A stretch of 64,000 nt of DNA. It comes from Puccinia triticina (lineage: Eukaryota; Basidiomycota; Pucciniomycetes; Pucciniales; Pucciniaceae). This document shows positions 11,480 through 22,368 of the stretch, piece by piece. Positions within the stretch are counted from its first letter, which is position 1. Every line of letters begins with the position of its first letter. The position numbers and the translations under genes were made by a program. Under the pieces are notes generated by a model, which was given only the letters and a program-made list of their open reading frames with translations, ran no database searches and was not told the DNA's origin. Location of the stretch: contig NC_070568.1 in assembly GCF_026914185.1 (NCBI RefSeq), positions 2,810,001 through 2,874,000 of the forward strand, written 5' to 3'.

Positions 11480-11800
11480 ATGCAAAGGGGGGCCAACGAG
11501 TTTAGCCCCTCAAACTGCGCAAGTGCAACAGCGGAGGGGGTGAGGACAAACCACACGCTGGAAGTACAGCGGCAGAGGATGCCCTGGGGATTATCCAAAC
11601 TCAAGGGCACCTCTTTTATACACGTTCCAGTTCCCCCAGCAAACTCGCATTGGCTTCCTCAACTTGGCCCTGCATGCCAAGTGCATATCCTTGGCGACGA
11701 TGCCACCGCCACGCCGCTGATGCATCTTTGACCCGCGCGGCAGTAACTTAATATGGATGCAAACTACACACCCGGACAAATCGGGGAAAGCCGCGGCGCC
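11480..11800 (-). promoter_or_regulatory. TATA-containing module reading toward the Helitron 5' end
   Basis: On the minus strand a TATAAAAG box (near 11616) is followed downstream by sequence conserved with 18.99-19.28 kb and 14.70-14.96 kb, three or more iterations of a GTAGAGGGGAAACCC-like block, and AATAAA close to the Helitron terminus. The order looks like a promoter-to-polyadenylation unit transcribed outward, but no protein is evident. Function is inferred only. Confidence 0.35.
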
Positions 11801-12005
11801 ATGCTCAGCTTGGCGTCACGGTGATAGGGGGCGGGGCGCCCAAGGCCAGGTGGCGTCAGGACCCACATCAGGTTGTTGTAAGCCACGCTGGGCGCCTTCG
11901 GGTCGCCCGTCCCGCAGGCCAACCCGTCGTGATGGTCGGGCAGGCGTCATTCCCTTGCGCTGCGGTGGCGCTGCCGACATGGGAGGTCCACATCAGGCAC
12001 CCGCA

Positions 12006-12345
12006 CACACCGGTCATCGAGTGGATACATAACCCACTCAATGACTGGCACACACCGGTCATTGAGTGGGTCTCAGCCCGCTCGATGACCGGCACACACC
12101 GGTCATCGAGCGGATACATAACCCACTCAATGACCGGCACACACCGGTCATCGAGCGGATACATAACCCACTTGGTGACTGGCACACACCGGTCATCGAG
12201 TGGATACATAACCCACTCGATGACCGGCACACGCCAGTCATTGAGTGGCTCTCAGCCCGCTCAATGACCGGCACACACCGGTCATCGAGTGGATACACAA
12301 CCCACTCGATGACCGGCACACACCGGTCATTGAGTGGATATATCC
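12006..12345. repeat. Minisatellite of ~45-bp palindromic units
   Basis: About eight units with a 44-45 bp period. Each is an inverted repeat: CCGGTCATCGAGTGG, a spacer such as ATACATAA, then the complementary CCACTCGATGACCGG. Spacers alternate between ATACATAA-type and TCTCAG-type. The core recurs in arrays at 33.3 and 36.0 kb. Confidence 0.9.
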
Positions 12346-13560
12346 CACTCTTACTGAGTCCCTATGCATTCTCAACCTATAGAGGATCATAATTTGAAAA
12401 TGATTCTATATCTCAAAAATTATCTTATGAATCTAAAGCATTATCCACTTTTAGAAATCAATTTTGATAAAGATCACAGCTAAATAATTGATATCTTTCT
12501 GAATAAAATGTTGATTGTTCCCCTTTGGGTATATCCTTGTCTTGTCCTTTTTTGATTTTCTGTGATCTTTAGTGTTGATTAATTAACCATTTGATCAATT
12601 TTTGATCGTCCCTCTTTTTGGATGTACCTTTTGCTCATTCCAAATTACAAAAAAATTGATTTTTCCAGCCAAGTTTGGGAACTATTTGGTCAATTTTCTC
12701 CCTGCATGTTTCAAAGCTGCACTGCTTAACTCCTGAGCCAAACCCATGAATCATCATGAGCAGATTTGAGCTCAAAACAACACTCTGTAGTGGGTGTGTG
12801 ATCTTGCCAAGCAAGGCCATGACAGCCCTTGGCATGAGTTGATTATGTGCTACAACGGTGGGCTGTTAAATTTACACATAGCTGTAGCATATCATAAAAT
12901 ATCAAAAACAATAGTTAGCTAAACGTAGCCTTGAGGGATAAATGACTACCCCTGAAAACAGCAGTTACAGGCTGGCTTTTGCAAATGCAGCCTGAAACAC
13001 ATTGTTAAAGTATTGTAAATTATTGAAAAATTTATGATATTTTATTCATTTTATAACAGGGAAATTAAAATGAGATATAAGGGGTAACCTGCAGGATTAG
13101 TAGTAAAATGACTGCTAACACATATAAATTTGTTGTTACACACCCACACAGACTCATAGTCCAAAACTTTCAGGAATTCTTCAATGTTGCATATTAATTG
13201 AGCTGATAAACTATTTGCAATGGTGTTTCACCAGAGAATGAAATATAAGGGGTGTGCAAAGGGCTTGGTAGGAAAATGGCCGCAAACTGTATCACTTTTT
13301 GCATAAGAAACCAAACAAGATGGGGAATTTTTTTTGATCAATTTTGGAGATTCCAGAAGTAATTCTTGGTTTTCTGGTGGTTTTTCCAATTGTATACCAG
13401 TGCAGCAAGACAACCATTTCTCTTGAGACCCTGCAGCGGCGCAGCCGCCTTGGCCTCTAGTAAAATAATAAAAGAAATGGGTAGGGATAGGTCACCAGCA
13501 GTAGGATGTTTAAAACTATACGAAATGTCTATTGAGGTGAGAAGAATATGATGCGTAGAG

Positions 13561-13573
13561 TGGGGGGGGGGGG
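13561..13573 (+). repeat. Short poly-G run
   Basis: An uninterrupted G run followed by a G/C-rich flank, just downstream of Helitron A. Confidence 0.85.
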
Positions 13574-13756
13574 TACCCCCAGGAACCCGGGGGGATGGCA
13601 ATTGTCCGTGGGGCTGGGTTGCTCTGGAAAATTCAGGGCAATTTTTTTGGCAATGGTTTTGTTTTGTTTTGTTATGGAAGATACATGGTATAGCTGCTAA
13701 TTCACATGAGAATGCTGATGAGCCAGTCAATTAAGGATGGAAATTGTCCGTGATTT

Positions 13757-14190
13757 TTACGCCATCAGTGGAGATAACCAGTCCGTCAAATGCCGGGCAA
13801 ATCCGGACATGTAGCAGAACGTCTGGTCAAACAGGAATTCCAGGCACTCGTACGGACTCAAGGGTTGCCGACAGGCGTTGAAGTAACACCCGTGGTGGAC
13901 TGGTGTAGAAAAATAAATACAATGGGTCAGGCTTCCCGTGCAGAGGCATTGCTTCGCAAATGTGGGAGGATAATGTACCCTTGAGGGGGGACACCTGGAC
14001 GGCCAAGAGCTCAAAGGGAACATCGCTTTTGATAATGTGCCATTGAAGCGCCGGCACATCTCTGCCTACAAGAACAGACGACAAACGGAAAGGTTATCAA
14101 TCATGCAAGACGCTTGTTTGTCGCGCAGCACCGGACACTTACCTCCAGTTCCGCCACCGGGGTTGACCATGTACGGAAAGATCTTAGAAA
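13757..14190 (-). pseudogene. Two-exon unknown gene fragment
   Basis: A minus-strand exon ending FPYMVNPGGGTG is followed by GTAAGT, a 77-nt intron (14066-14142) and acceptor TTGTAG. The next exon continues GRDVPALQWHIIKSDVPFEL and stays open to about 13827 before a stop. Good splice sites and frame continuity suggest a real gene origin. No start codon or full domain is visible and I do not recognise the protein. It lies inside the putative Helitron 9107-16426, so it may be captured. Confidence 0.4.
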
Positions 14191-15434
14191 CCTAGATTTC
14201 GAAATAAATACATAAGTTTTTGTGTGAAGGAAATGGAATGGAGCTCAGCCGACTGGTTCAGTCGCAGGTGGTGGTGGTGGTGGTTAGTTTTGGCTTGGTT
14301 CAAGATGAGGAATCAGTTTGGCAAATTTGGTTGGGATGGGATGCACAAGGTGACGGCGAGGACAAATGGCTGATTAGATGATCTTCAACTTTGAGCTGGT
14401 ATGAGGCTCAAGGGCTAATCTCAGCCTCTGCGCGGGGTAAGGTTGTGGTGGTGAACGTATGCTTGCACCTTGGCAACTGCGTTGATGGGGCGCGGAGTAA
14501 AGATCATTGATCTGCGAGTTCAAGGTCAAGGTGTTGCAGGTTGAAAATTTTCTGTTGGGCTAAGGGGGCCTGAGGATTGGGCTTAAAGCAACGGTTCAAC
14601 ACTTCGGCGGGGTATGGGGAGCTGTATATTGAGATTATGGGTGAACAGATGGTCATACTTGAAACTTAAAAACGAGGAGGCTTGCTGCTGTGAAGGCCGC
14701 GGAGGGCGTGGGTGGCATCAAAACCGTTGGAGGCGCGTTGGGCGGTGAGGTGATTGGGGCTGATTGGTTGCGTAGGGTCAATAGCAAGGCAGTGAAGGCA
14801 AGAGGGCAGCGTCTTGACCAGGCGAGTGATATAAAAGGAGAGCGTTATCCAAGGGTATTTTTCCCAGGGCAATTGGGGATGCTGCAATTCCAGCTATCCA
14901 TTGTCCTCAACCCCTCCGCTGTTGCGCGTGCACAGTTTGAGGGGCAAAGAGTGGGCCCCCCACTGGTCAGCAGCCTTTGCTGCGGGCCGGGGGCCTTCAT
15001 GTCCAACCTTTTTGACCCGTGCACTTGACACGGGCTGGAGGTTGAGCCTGGGCGCACAGCACTGCTGATGCTGGAAGGCTAGGTTAAGAATCTAGATTGC
15101 TACATTTTTTTGATTCATAATGATTGAGGAAAAGTTGTGGATTTTGCATTGGTTTTTTGTACAATGGGGAAACCCAAGATTTTTTTTTCTCATTTTGTGT
15201 GTTTACAGGGGGAACCCTTGTCAGCCTTAGAGTCAACTCAGCTGACCTAAAGTCTGCCTTTTTCTACTTTTTACATATGAATTACTTCATATCTTTTTCA
15301 TCTTAAGAGATAACCTTGTTTTGACTTCAGATTCTGTTTTCTCATGCAATTTTAACCCTAGTTACAACTTATCATTTCTTTGTAACCCTACTCTTTCCCT
15401 AAGTTCTTGTGTCAGCCTGAGAGTCAGTTCCTCC

Positions 15435-15625
15435 AATTGGGTCCCGCGACTCAATGAATTACGATTGAGTCCCGCGACTCAATGAGAGTTATGGCGCGCA
15501 TGCGCAGTTGTGATGTGGCAGCGCTACCAGGCGATTGAGTCCCGCAACTCAATGAATTATGATTGAGTCCCGCGACTCAATGAGAGTTATGGCGCGCATG
15601 CGCAGCCGTAACGTGGCAACGCTAC
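15435..15625. repeat. Palindromic repeat pairs ATTGAGTCCCGCGACTCAAT
   Basis: Four near-identical palindromes (arms ATTGAGTC / GACTCAAT around CCGCG or CCGCA) are arranged as two pairs. Each pair is followed by a stretch containing GGCGCGCATGCGCAG, itself palindromic. The whole ~95-bp block occurs twice in tandem. Confidence 0.85.
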
Positions 15626-16624
15626 CAGGCGCGCCAACCACTTGTACATGGGTAATTATGTAAGCAAACTGTGAAAATTTTCGTAGTCAGGATCCCCCTT
15701 GCCTGAGGCGGATCCACAGACTTCAGCACACCAGAACCACCACCCAGATAACCCCAGGATCACCACCAAAGAGTTTACAACACTCCCAGTATACCTACCG
15801 TCACAGGCGCCTAGGATATTGACAGTAAATAAACTCTTTCACTGAACCTTGTTTATCTCAAAGGTACAACTCTGTGTCTTGCTTGATCTGCTCTTTTCTG
15901 CTGGCCTTTGCCTTCTTCTTGATCACAGGGCTGTCCCTCCAAATCTACCGGCCTTTGCCTCAATCTTGATCACAGGGCTGTCCCTTCTTATCTGTTGGCC
16001 TTTGCCTCAAATCTAGGTTACAGGGCTGTCTCTCAGGTTTCCCTTTAAGAACCTTGACTATCCAGAAGGAAGCTAAAAAATTGTGGCTGGATTAAACTTA
16101 TCTAATCCAGAGACCCTCCACGTTTCCTTAGTGAGAGGAGGCTGTAGCACTTTCTAGCACAGCTTAGCAGCACTCTTCTGAAGAGTAGCATTGCCAGTGG
16201 ACGTGCATTCCCACTAGAATAACCTAGTACATCTCCTTATCCTGGTCCTGTCCTATTTCTCTTTCTCTTTCTTTCTCTCTCTCTTAGTTGTATTTTCTTT
16301 ATCCAAAGAAATCCAACTATTTCCCCCCTTCTTTCTTGTGTCCTGCTGTCACTAAAGAGACTCAGGCTCACAACCCTTGAGTTTTTTTTAGGGTTCTGGA
16401 AAATCTGTGTCTTTAATAAACTTGGATTTATCCTTTGTTGAAGTCATTTACTTCTTTGTTGATATAACAAATCATTATCTTTGATATGTCTGGATTGGTT
16501 GTGTTTGCAGATGTGCCAATTCTTGCAAGTTCTTAAAATATTTGAAGTCTACCTGGATTGATGGAGCCTGATGCTGGCCATTTCATGGCCACAATTCAAG
16601 GAGGCTCTGTACTGATTCCTGGAT

Positions 16625-16654
16625 TTGCAGCGGCGGAGCTGCCTTGGCCTCTAG
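16625..16654 (+). repeat. Isolated Helitron 3' terminus
   Basis: Plus-strand hairpin GCGGC-GGA-GCTGC, then CTTGGCCTCTAG, followed by T. It matches the 3' ends at 13460 and 22368 with one stem mismatch. I could not find its matching plus-strand 5' end. Confidence 0.6.
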
Positions 16655-16744
16655 TGTAGTATAAGTATGAGAAAATAGGTAAATGGGTGGAAAAATAGGA
16701 AAGATGTAGAGTGAATTTTAAAAAAATAAATCTCAGAAAAACAG

Positions 16745-18530
16745 TCAAATATGCCCATGAAAAACTATTGACAGGGTAATCATTACCATAGAAAGATACA
16801 GGAAAAAGAATGAAGGATGGTGCTTGAAGAAAAAAAGATGAAATGGATCAAAGACACTTGAATATATTGATGAAGTAATTGAGAAAGATAGGTTGAACAA
16901 TTTCTGCTCAGGATCACTAACTAAGAATTCAAATTCTTGTTTTAGCTTGGGTAAATTTTTCATCAATTCATTCAGTTGATTTGTAATATGATTGTACATT
17001 GTGTATTTTGAATACTCTTCCAACCTGTTGCTTTGTTCATTTTTTAATTGTTCATAAGCATTGAGTTTTTCCAACATTCTGCTCCAAAGGAGCATTCCTA
17101 TCTCTTTGCGGAAATTCGCCGGTGCCTCATGAGATTTTCCCCTGGTCATGAATTTTGATGCATAATGAGAATAATACAAAAGCATATGTTTCCATTCCAA
17201 AGTAGTGTGAAGAATGCAGTGCAGTTGAAATCTGGGTTTAAAATCAGTGGTATCCTCATTGTATTCCTTGAATTCTGGTTCATTGATGTAATCTGAGCCA
17301 ATCCTCTCATGAATGAACATCAAAGCAGGAGCTCTGTAATGCAAAACATCCACAAATTCATCCATGTTGTATCCAGGAGGGAGATGTGGGTCAAAATAGA
17401 ATTTCCTCATTTCCATCAATTCACCTTTCACTTGTAGAAAGAACTCCTTTTTTTTGGACTTGCTTGGGCTTTCGTTTTCTAATTCTGCCTCAATGAATTT
17501 TCTCACTTTCCGCATAAAGTGAATATGCTCAATCATGGGTTTGGAAAATTTATGTCTGATGGGTTCATTCTCCCAACACGCATCACCTTCCTGAATCCCA
17601 TAGCAATCAGTGGTCAAAATAAGCAAGACAAAATCTTGCTGTTTTTTCTCAAGAGCTAAATCAGCATTTATTATTTGAAAATAAATAAAAATTGATAAAT
17701 CAGCTCAAATGGCAATCCCAAATTGACAAAAATCATGATTCACTAACATTTGTACACAGTGTAAATTTGCTGCATGTGAGGATGATATTTTATTTGTTCT
17801 TCTGTGGTGGGATGGCGGTTATACTCATTCCAATACTTTGTTATTGATCTTACTACACCATCAATGTTACTTACCAACCACCTCAAGCCCCATTTACTTG
17901 AAAATCCTCTCTGAAGGTTCTTCAAAACGTGATCTTCAGCAAGGTTATATTTGCGGATGAAATTGATGGTTTCTAATATACAATTATTTCCAGCTACCCT
18001 CAGATGATGAATTGGTTTTGGATAATTTAATGTCTTCCGGTAGATCCTAAAAACACTATATATTCTTTTCCTGTATTCCTCCAATTTTTCTTTTGAAAAT
18101 TGGACTTTCCATTCTGGTTGAAAAAGTATTTCCATCTGCCCATGAAGGTTTTTCAATTCTAAAACTGTTTCCCTTATTACACGAGGGTATTTAGGCTGGA
18201 AGCCCTCTACGTTGGTGCTCCAATAGTCCTTATCTAGTTGGTTGACAGACTCAATCAATGATTTCCATTCACTTTTTTTTGAATCTAACACATCAACCAG
18301 GGAAATCCAGAAATAAATAAAATAGTTAATAGACTATGATCACAGAATTGCCACTCTCAGTAAGCTCACATTGAATTTCCCCCATCCAATCTACATGGAT
18401 TTCCTCGGGAAATTGAACCACAGTGACCTCCAGATTTTCTTTTTTCAGAATGCCAACAGGCATTATTCCCAAGTCACAGTCATTTTTCCTTGAGTCTACA
18501 CCATTAATGAAAATTCAGTTCCACATGAAA
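16745..18530 (-). CDS. Unrecognised, probably lineage-specific multi-exon protein
   Basis: Two long exons join in frame. The 5' exon (from 18291 to 17748) encodes Lys/Glu-rich helical sequence, and a 92-nt intron (17656-17747, GTTAGT...CTGATTTAG) follows. The 3' exon (17655-16745) starts SLEKKQQDFVLLILTTDCYG and continues with HLPPGYNMDEFVDVLHYRAP and coiled-coil-like segments. A further coding stretch at about 18350-18500 (NLEVTVVQFPEEIHVDWMG) is probably an upstream exon, but its acceptor is unclear and a TGA lies before it. More than 480 residues are visible. No known domain is evident; an intracellular helical protein is as far as I would go. Confidence 0.55.
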
Positions 18531-19583
18531 ATCCTATAAAAATATCCCAATCAGACTCACACACTCCAGATAGCTCATTGTGACTTCCCCCCACTGAAGC
18601 TAAATAGAATACAAAATTTCCATAATTAATTTGGGGAATATTTCAGCTTCATAATCCATTTACATTGTCATCCAAGTTTATTAAAGCCTCTGAATCACAA
18701 AACAAAAATTCAAGGGTTTCCCCTACAAATATCCAAAAATTACAAAAAAAAATCAAGGGTTTCCCCTCTACAACTTTTAGAAAAAAAAACATAAAGGGTT
18801 TTCCCTCTACAAATTCCAAATTCAACAAAAAAACATAATTTTACAACAACAAAAAAATACAACTGTAACCTGTAACCAGCCACCTAACACCAGCAAGCTG
18901 ATGCACCGTGGCCCACTGTCCATCCCTGTCTAGCAGGGTTAAAAAACAGTGAGAGGATGACCCCCAGCGCGCCGCATTGAAGGCATTATGCAAAGGGGGG
19001 CCAACGAGTTTAGCCCCTCAAACTGCGCAAGTGCAACAGCGGAGGGGGTGAGGACGAACCGCACGCTGGAAGTACAGCGGCAGAGGACGCCCTGGGGGTA
19101 TAGCACTCACAACCCCCTTGTTTATATACCCATCGGACTCAACCGTCCAGCTGTTGCCCACTCTCGCCCAACCCCACCCTCAATGCTACAGCCTGGTCAA
19201 CAACGCCACCGCCACGTCCCTGCCTCACATCTGATCAAGCAATCCCGCCATTTAATCCCTGCGCCATGCTCCCCGTTGCTAAGACACTGGCAATGACCAA
19301 CAAAAAATATCTGTTGTTACTTGTTACTCCATCCCCTGCGCCATCTGGGGGATGCTGACCTGAGAGAGGAGGGCGTCGATGGTCTGCTGGAGTTCCTCGG
19401 TATTGGTGCTGGTGGTTTCCTGGGCTGGTGGGGGTGGTTGGGCTGAGCCTGAGGCTGCTGCTTGCTGGGAGCGGATGAGGTGTGCGTCCGACCTGGCCAT
19501 CTAATTCTGGCTTTTTTCTTTCTTTCTTTTTTTTTTTCACCCCGCTTTGACTACTTCGACCAACCAGCCAAGCCCCGCACAGG

Positions 19584-20165
19584 ATGACCCTCTTCCGAGC
19601 CTGCCTCGATCTCCACGCCGGCCAAGTTGAGCACCACCACTCTCCCCCCTCTTCCCTCCTCACCATATCTCATCCGATTCTTCCCCAGGTCAAGCAGATC
19701 GTCGGTGGCTCATTGGACCTGCGTGAACCGGACAAGCTCAAGACCAACTTTTAATCATTGTTTGTTTGCTCATCCTCCAAGAAGAAATACGCACGCATAA
19801 TCATCAGCTTGTTTTTGGGTAGACAACCGATCAAATATTATACCGACCTGTACAGATAACACCAGCTCACGGGCACCCATCTGATCAAACTAGGCCCAGC
19901 AAACGACGAGGTTGCCCGGCGAGCACTAGAATCCTGGCCGGGCCAGATCCAGGTCGGCGGAGGGATCAACCTGGAAAACGCACAGCAGTGGATCAACGCC
20001 GGCGCATCAAAGGTTTATCTCCCAAAGTCAAAGCCATCCCCACCCCAGATTCGAGCAGCTCTGGCCGCTCGAGAAATTCTTGAGACCGGGAGGGCGGTGG
20101 GAATGGACAGCGCCGTGGAAGGGATTCTTCGTCTTCTTCATCTGGTCACGGCGGAGCTCGCCTGA
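19584..20165 (+). pseudogene. HIS6: HIS6-like isomerase fragment, broken and truncated
   Basis: HIS6/HisA catalyses the fourth step of histidine synthesis (ProFAR isomerase, a TIM barrel). Exon 1 encodes MTLFRACLDLHAGQ; a 63-nt intron (19626-19688) leads to VKQIVGGSLDLREPDKLKTNF, the family's N-terminal signature. A third segment from 19823 gives QPIKYYTDLYR, then a stop, then HQLTGTHLIKLGPANDEVAR and IQVGGGINLENAQQWINAGA. The donor after TNF has lost its GT. After GASKV the sequence leaves the family and stops at 20163-20165, so roughly the C-terminal half of the barrel, including the second phosphate site, is gone. It lies inside Helitron B, suggesting capture. Confidence 0.8.
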
Positions 20166-20270
20166 AAGAAACGATCACTACCCATACTGAATCAAGGAGA
20201 AATAAACTATAACGCGCACGAGATCAAAGAAAGCTTGCTTGGATTCGACGGACGTGGCGGCCCGAGTTTA

Positions 20271-20961
20271 ATGTCTGATTTTAACGGCTTGCCCGATTCA
20301 ACCACCTCAAATTATCATACCGAAAGGTTCCCTGAAGCTGGTGAGAGCTCTTCCCAGCTTTCATGGGATATGAGGACGCGGTCCTCCCCATCCCGTTCCC
20401 CATCTTACGATCCGAGTGAGCCTGCGAAATACCTCGACATGAACACTTCTGCTCACCTCGGCTCCTCAGCTCTCATCTCGTCCCTGCGTACATCAGGGGG
20501 TTCTCCCTCCAAAATCGTGGCTCATGGCGGCACTCGAGAACCTGATAAAAGTACGAGTTCTGGAAAAAAAGCAAAACTCGCCACAGATGACTGGAAATCG
20601 AGAATACCAAGCGAATCAAAAACGAGTAGGAAGTCTGATTGATATACATCATCTAACGAACCATGTGCCGAGAAGAAGGTTAACTGTCGAGCAGGAACAG
20701 ATACTCTTGAGGCGTTTCGCAGTTCAAGAGTATCTTAGTAAACGTGAGATGGAAGAACTCGCGGAGAAGTTAAAAATACCAACAAGTCAATTGAGGACAT
20801 GGTACGCGGATGCTTTCCTAACTTCTTTCCCGTTCTCTTGTTTTCTGTAGGGTGCTGCTTGACTGATTGTCCTCGGCATCAGGTTTGGGAATAGGAGATC
20901 AAAGCTTAAAGCTGCTGTTAGACAGAAGGCAAAGATGGAGGCGGGAATGGGGCACTTGTGA
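20271..20961 (+). CDS. Homeodomain protein (189 aa, three exons)
   Basis: Exons 20271-20632, 20673-20801 and 20883-20961 join in frame (570 nt). The introns are 40 nt (GTCTGA, CTAAC branch, AG) and 81 nt (GTACGC...AG). The N-terminal ~115 residues are Ser/Pro-rich and low complexity. The C-terminal homeodomain starts RKRRLTVEQEQILLRRF, continues KREMEELAEKLKIPTSQLRT and ends in recognition helix WFGNRRSKLKAA, keeping the invariant W, F, N and R. It is therefore a likely DNA-binding transcription factor. The start is the ATG of MSDFNGLPDS. The gene is intact in this reading but lies inside Helitron B, so it may be a captured copy. Confidence 0.7.
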
Positions 20962-22368
20962 GCTTTGGAACCCAAGGCGCGCAAATAGACCAAGTATTGA
21001 AGCTAACTTGGAAAATGTTCACTAGGACTGACGCCGAACTCAGAAGCCTCAGCAAGAGAAGCTAAGGAGAAGATAGAATCCGATTCTTGCCAGCTTTGCT
21101 GAAAGATAAAAAAGGAGATTATGACTTTCTTCCTTTCCTTTCGAGTGAGGTAAAATCAACCCGAAAAATGAAGAGAAAGAATGATGTCTGTTCAACATAT
21201 CATTCATCTGCAACGTTGATACTTCCTATCGAAATTGTTTAATTGAATTTCTATTGATCCTTTCGTACTTCCGCTCACCCCCAAAATCTCTTCAAAGGGA
21301 ATCCCATGTCCAAAACAATATTATAGAGCTCATTATTCAACTGATCAAATTAAGTAGCTGGCTCATAGAAAACCCCGCCTGTTACATCAATTGCTCCACT
21401 TTTCTCAAGACTTGTCTCAATATTACACTTTCAGCCCCAAATAATGTTTTTCACTGTAAAAAATAGAGAACCACCTGGGCCATGTAAACAACAAACTGAG
21501 TCTTCTTGAAGCAAAAAATAAATCATTGTCCATGGTGATCTACATGTGGATTATAAGCTGTGAAGGATGCCAGCAAACAGTACCAACAGTGGGCCGCTAC
21601 ATTGCACTGCGCTAAACGGACACATCGCGCTAGCGTAGCGGCGCTTGTCGCAGCCCAATTATGATGTAGTGTTAGAGATTCCACGCCGCGGGCCCTATAA
21701 TCAAATAGGGCCACAAAAAAGATATGGGCCCACGCAAATTCTCTTTGTCCACTGCAAGGGCTGTAATGACTGGTGAAAGTCAACCAACTGGGGTTGTGGT
21801 GTGCATGAGAGTTTGTGAAATCTTCCAAGGTGGGAAGGGTCATACAGGATGAGGCATTAGGGCTGGGTGTATTGAGCTGTATATACAGATCTCAATAGGG
21901 ACACTTGATCCTTTTCCCTATTAGGATGGTTAACAATCAAAATTCTTCAGTAACAGACCACTCACCAAACCGTCTTCTGAAATTCTGCCTGTCCTCCCAC
22001 TTCTCAATAGTCTTGGTAGAGATTTGGATGTGATCCTACATTATAAGACTGCCACAAATATGCTTTTGAGAATGCAAGGGAAATTGTTTTTTGTCACTTC
22101 AAACTTGAGAACATCTTTTCTGAGGGTAATCAATTATTGAATGGCTTTTGGGGCGGGTTTGGGCACATTTTGAGTAAAAATTAGTTGACGGAAACCCCTC
22201 CGGTCCCCAGATCATGAGTGTGGGTGTGACAAGGAGGGTTGAGCTTTGGACAGCAGTTGCTGTTTGCACGGTGGAGGCTGCAGAATTGTGGGATGGCATC
22301 TTTAAATTTGAAAAGGGAGGGTGGGGTGGGCTTACACCCTGCAGCGGCGTAGCCGCTTTGGCCTCTAG

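Larger units (their letters stand above)
11167..13460 (+). mobile_element. Non-autonomous Helitron A
   Basis: 5' end TCCAAGTTTATTAAAG preceded by A (11166). 3' end: hairpin GCGGC-GCA-GCCGC at 13436-13448, then CTTGGCCTCTAG, followed by host T (13461). Insertion between A and T, a 3' CTRR after a hairpin and no target duplication are the hallmarks of Helitrons. No Rep or helicase is encoded. The first ~630 bp is the module shared with Helitron B. A palindromic minisatellite lies at 12006-12345; 12350-13420 is AT-rich and unrecognised. Confidence 0.75.
9107..16426 (-). mobile_element. Putative non-autonomous Helitron (minus), carrying a nested one
   Basis: At 16426 the minus strand reads A|TCCAAGTTTATTAAAG, the 5' end shared by the other Helitrons here. 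At 9107-9137 the minus strand has the 3' hairpin GCGGCGCAGCCGC, then CTTTTTCTCGAG|T, a variant of the CTAG|T end. The plus-strand Helitron 11167-13460 lies inside. The 5'-proximal region (about 14.66-15.3 kb) aligns with the same module in 11167-11800 and 18671-19280. No transposase is visible. Pairing these two ends is inference; they could belong to different elements. Confidence 0.45.
18671..22368 (+). mobile_element. Gene-carrying non-autonomous Helitron B
   Basis: It begins TCCAAGTTTATTAAAGCC after A (18670). It ends with hairpin GCGGC-GTA-GCCGC, then TTTGGCCTCTAG, followed by T (22369). The first ~435 bp is nearly identical to the start of Helitron A. Inside are a HIS6 fragment and a homeodomain gene, both on the plus strand. 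From 20962 to 22368 I see no coding feature. No Rep/helicase is present, so movement would depend on an autonomous relative. Confidence 0.75.

Noticed and set aside
12006..12345. Regularly spaced repeats resembling a CRISPR array
   Set aside because: The spacers are near-identical, not unique, units are palindromic, the context is eukaryotic and no cas genes are present; it is a minisatellite.
19235..19666. 143-aa minus-strand frame opposite the HIS6 start
   Set aside because: Antisense to the recognisable HIS6 exons and lacks any motif.
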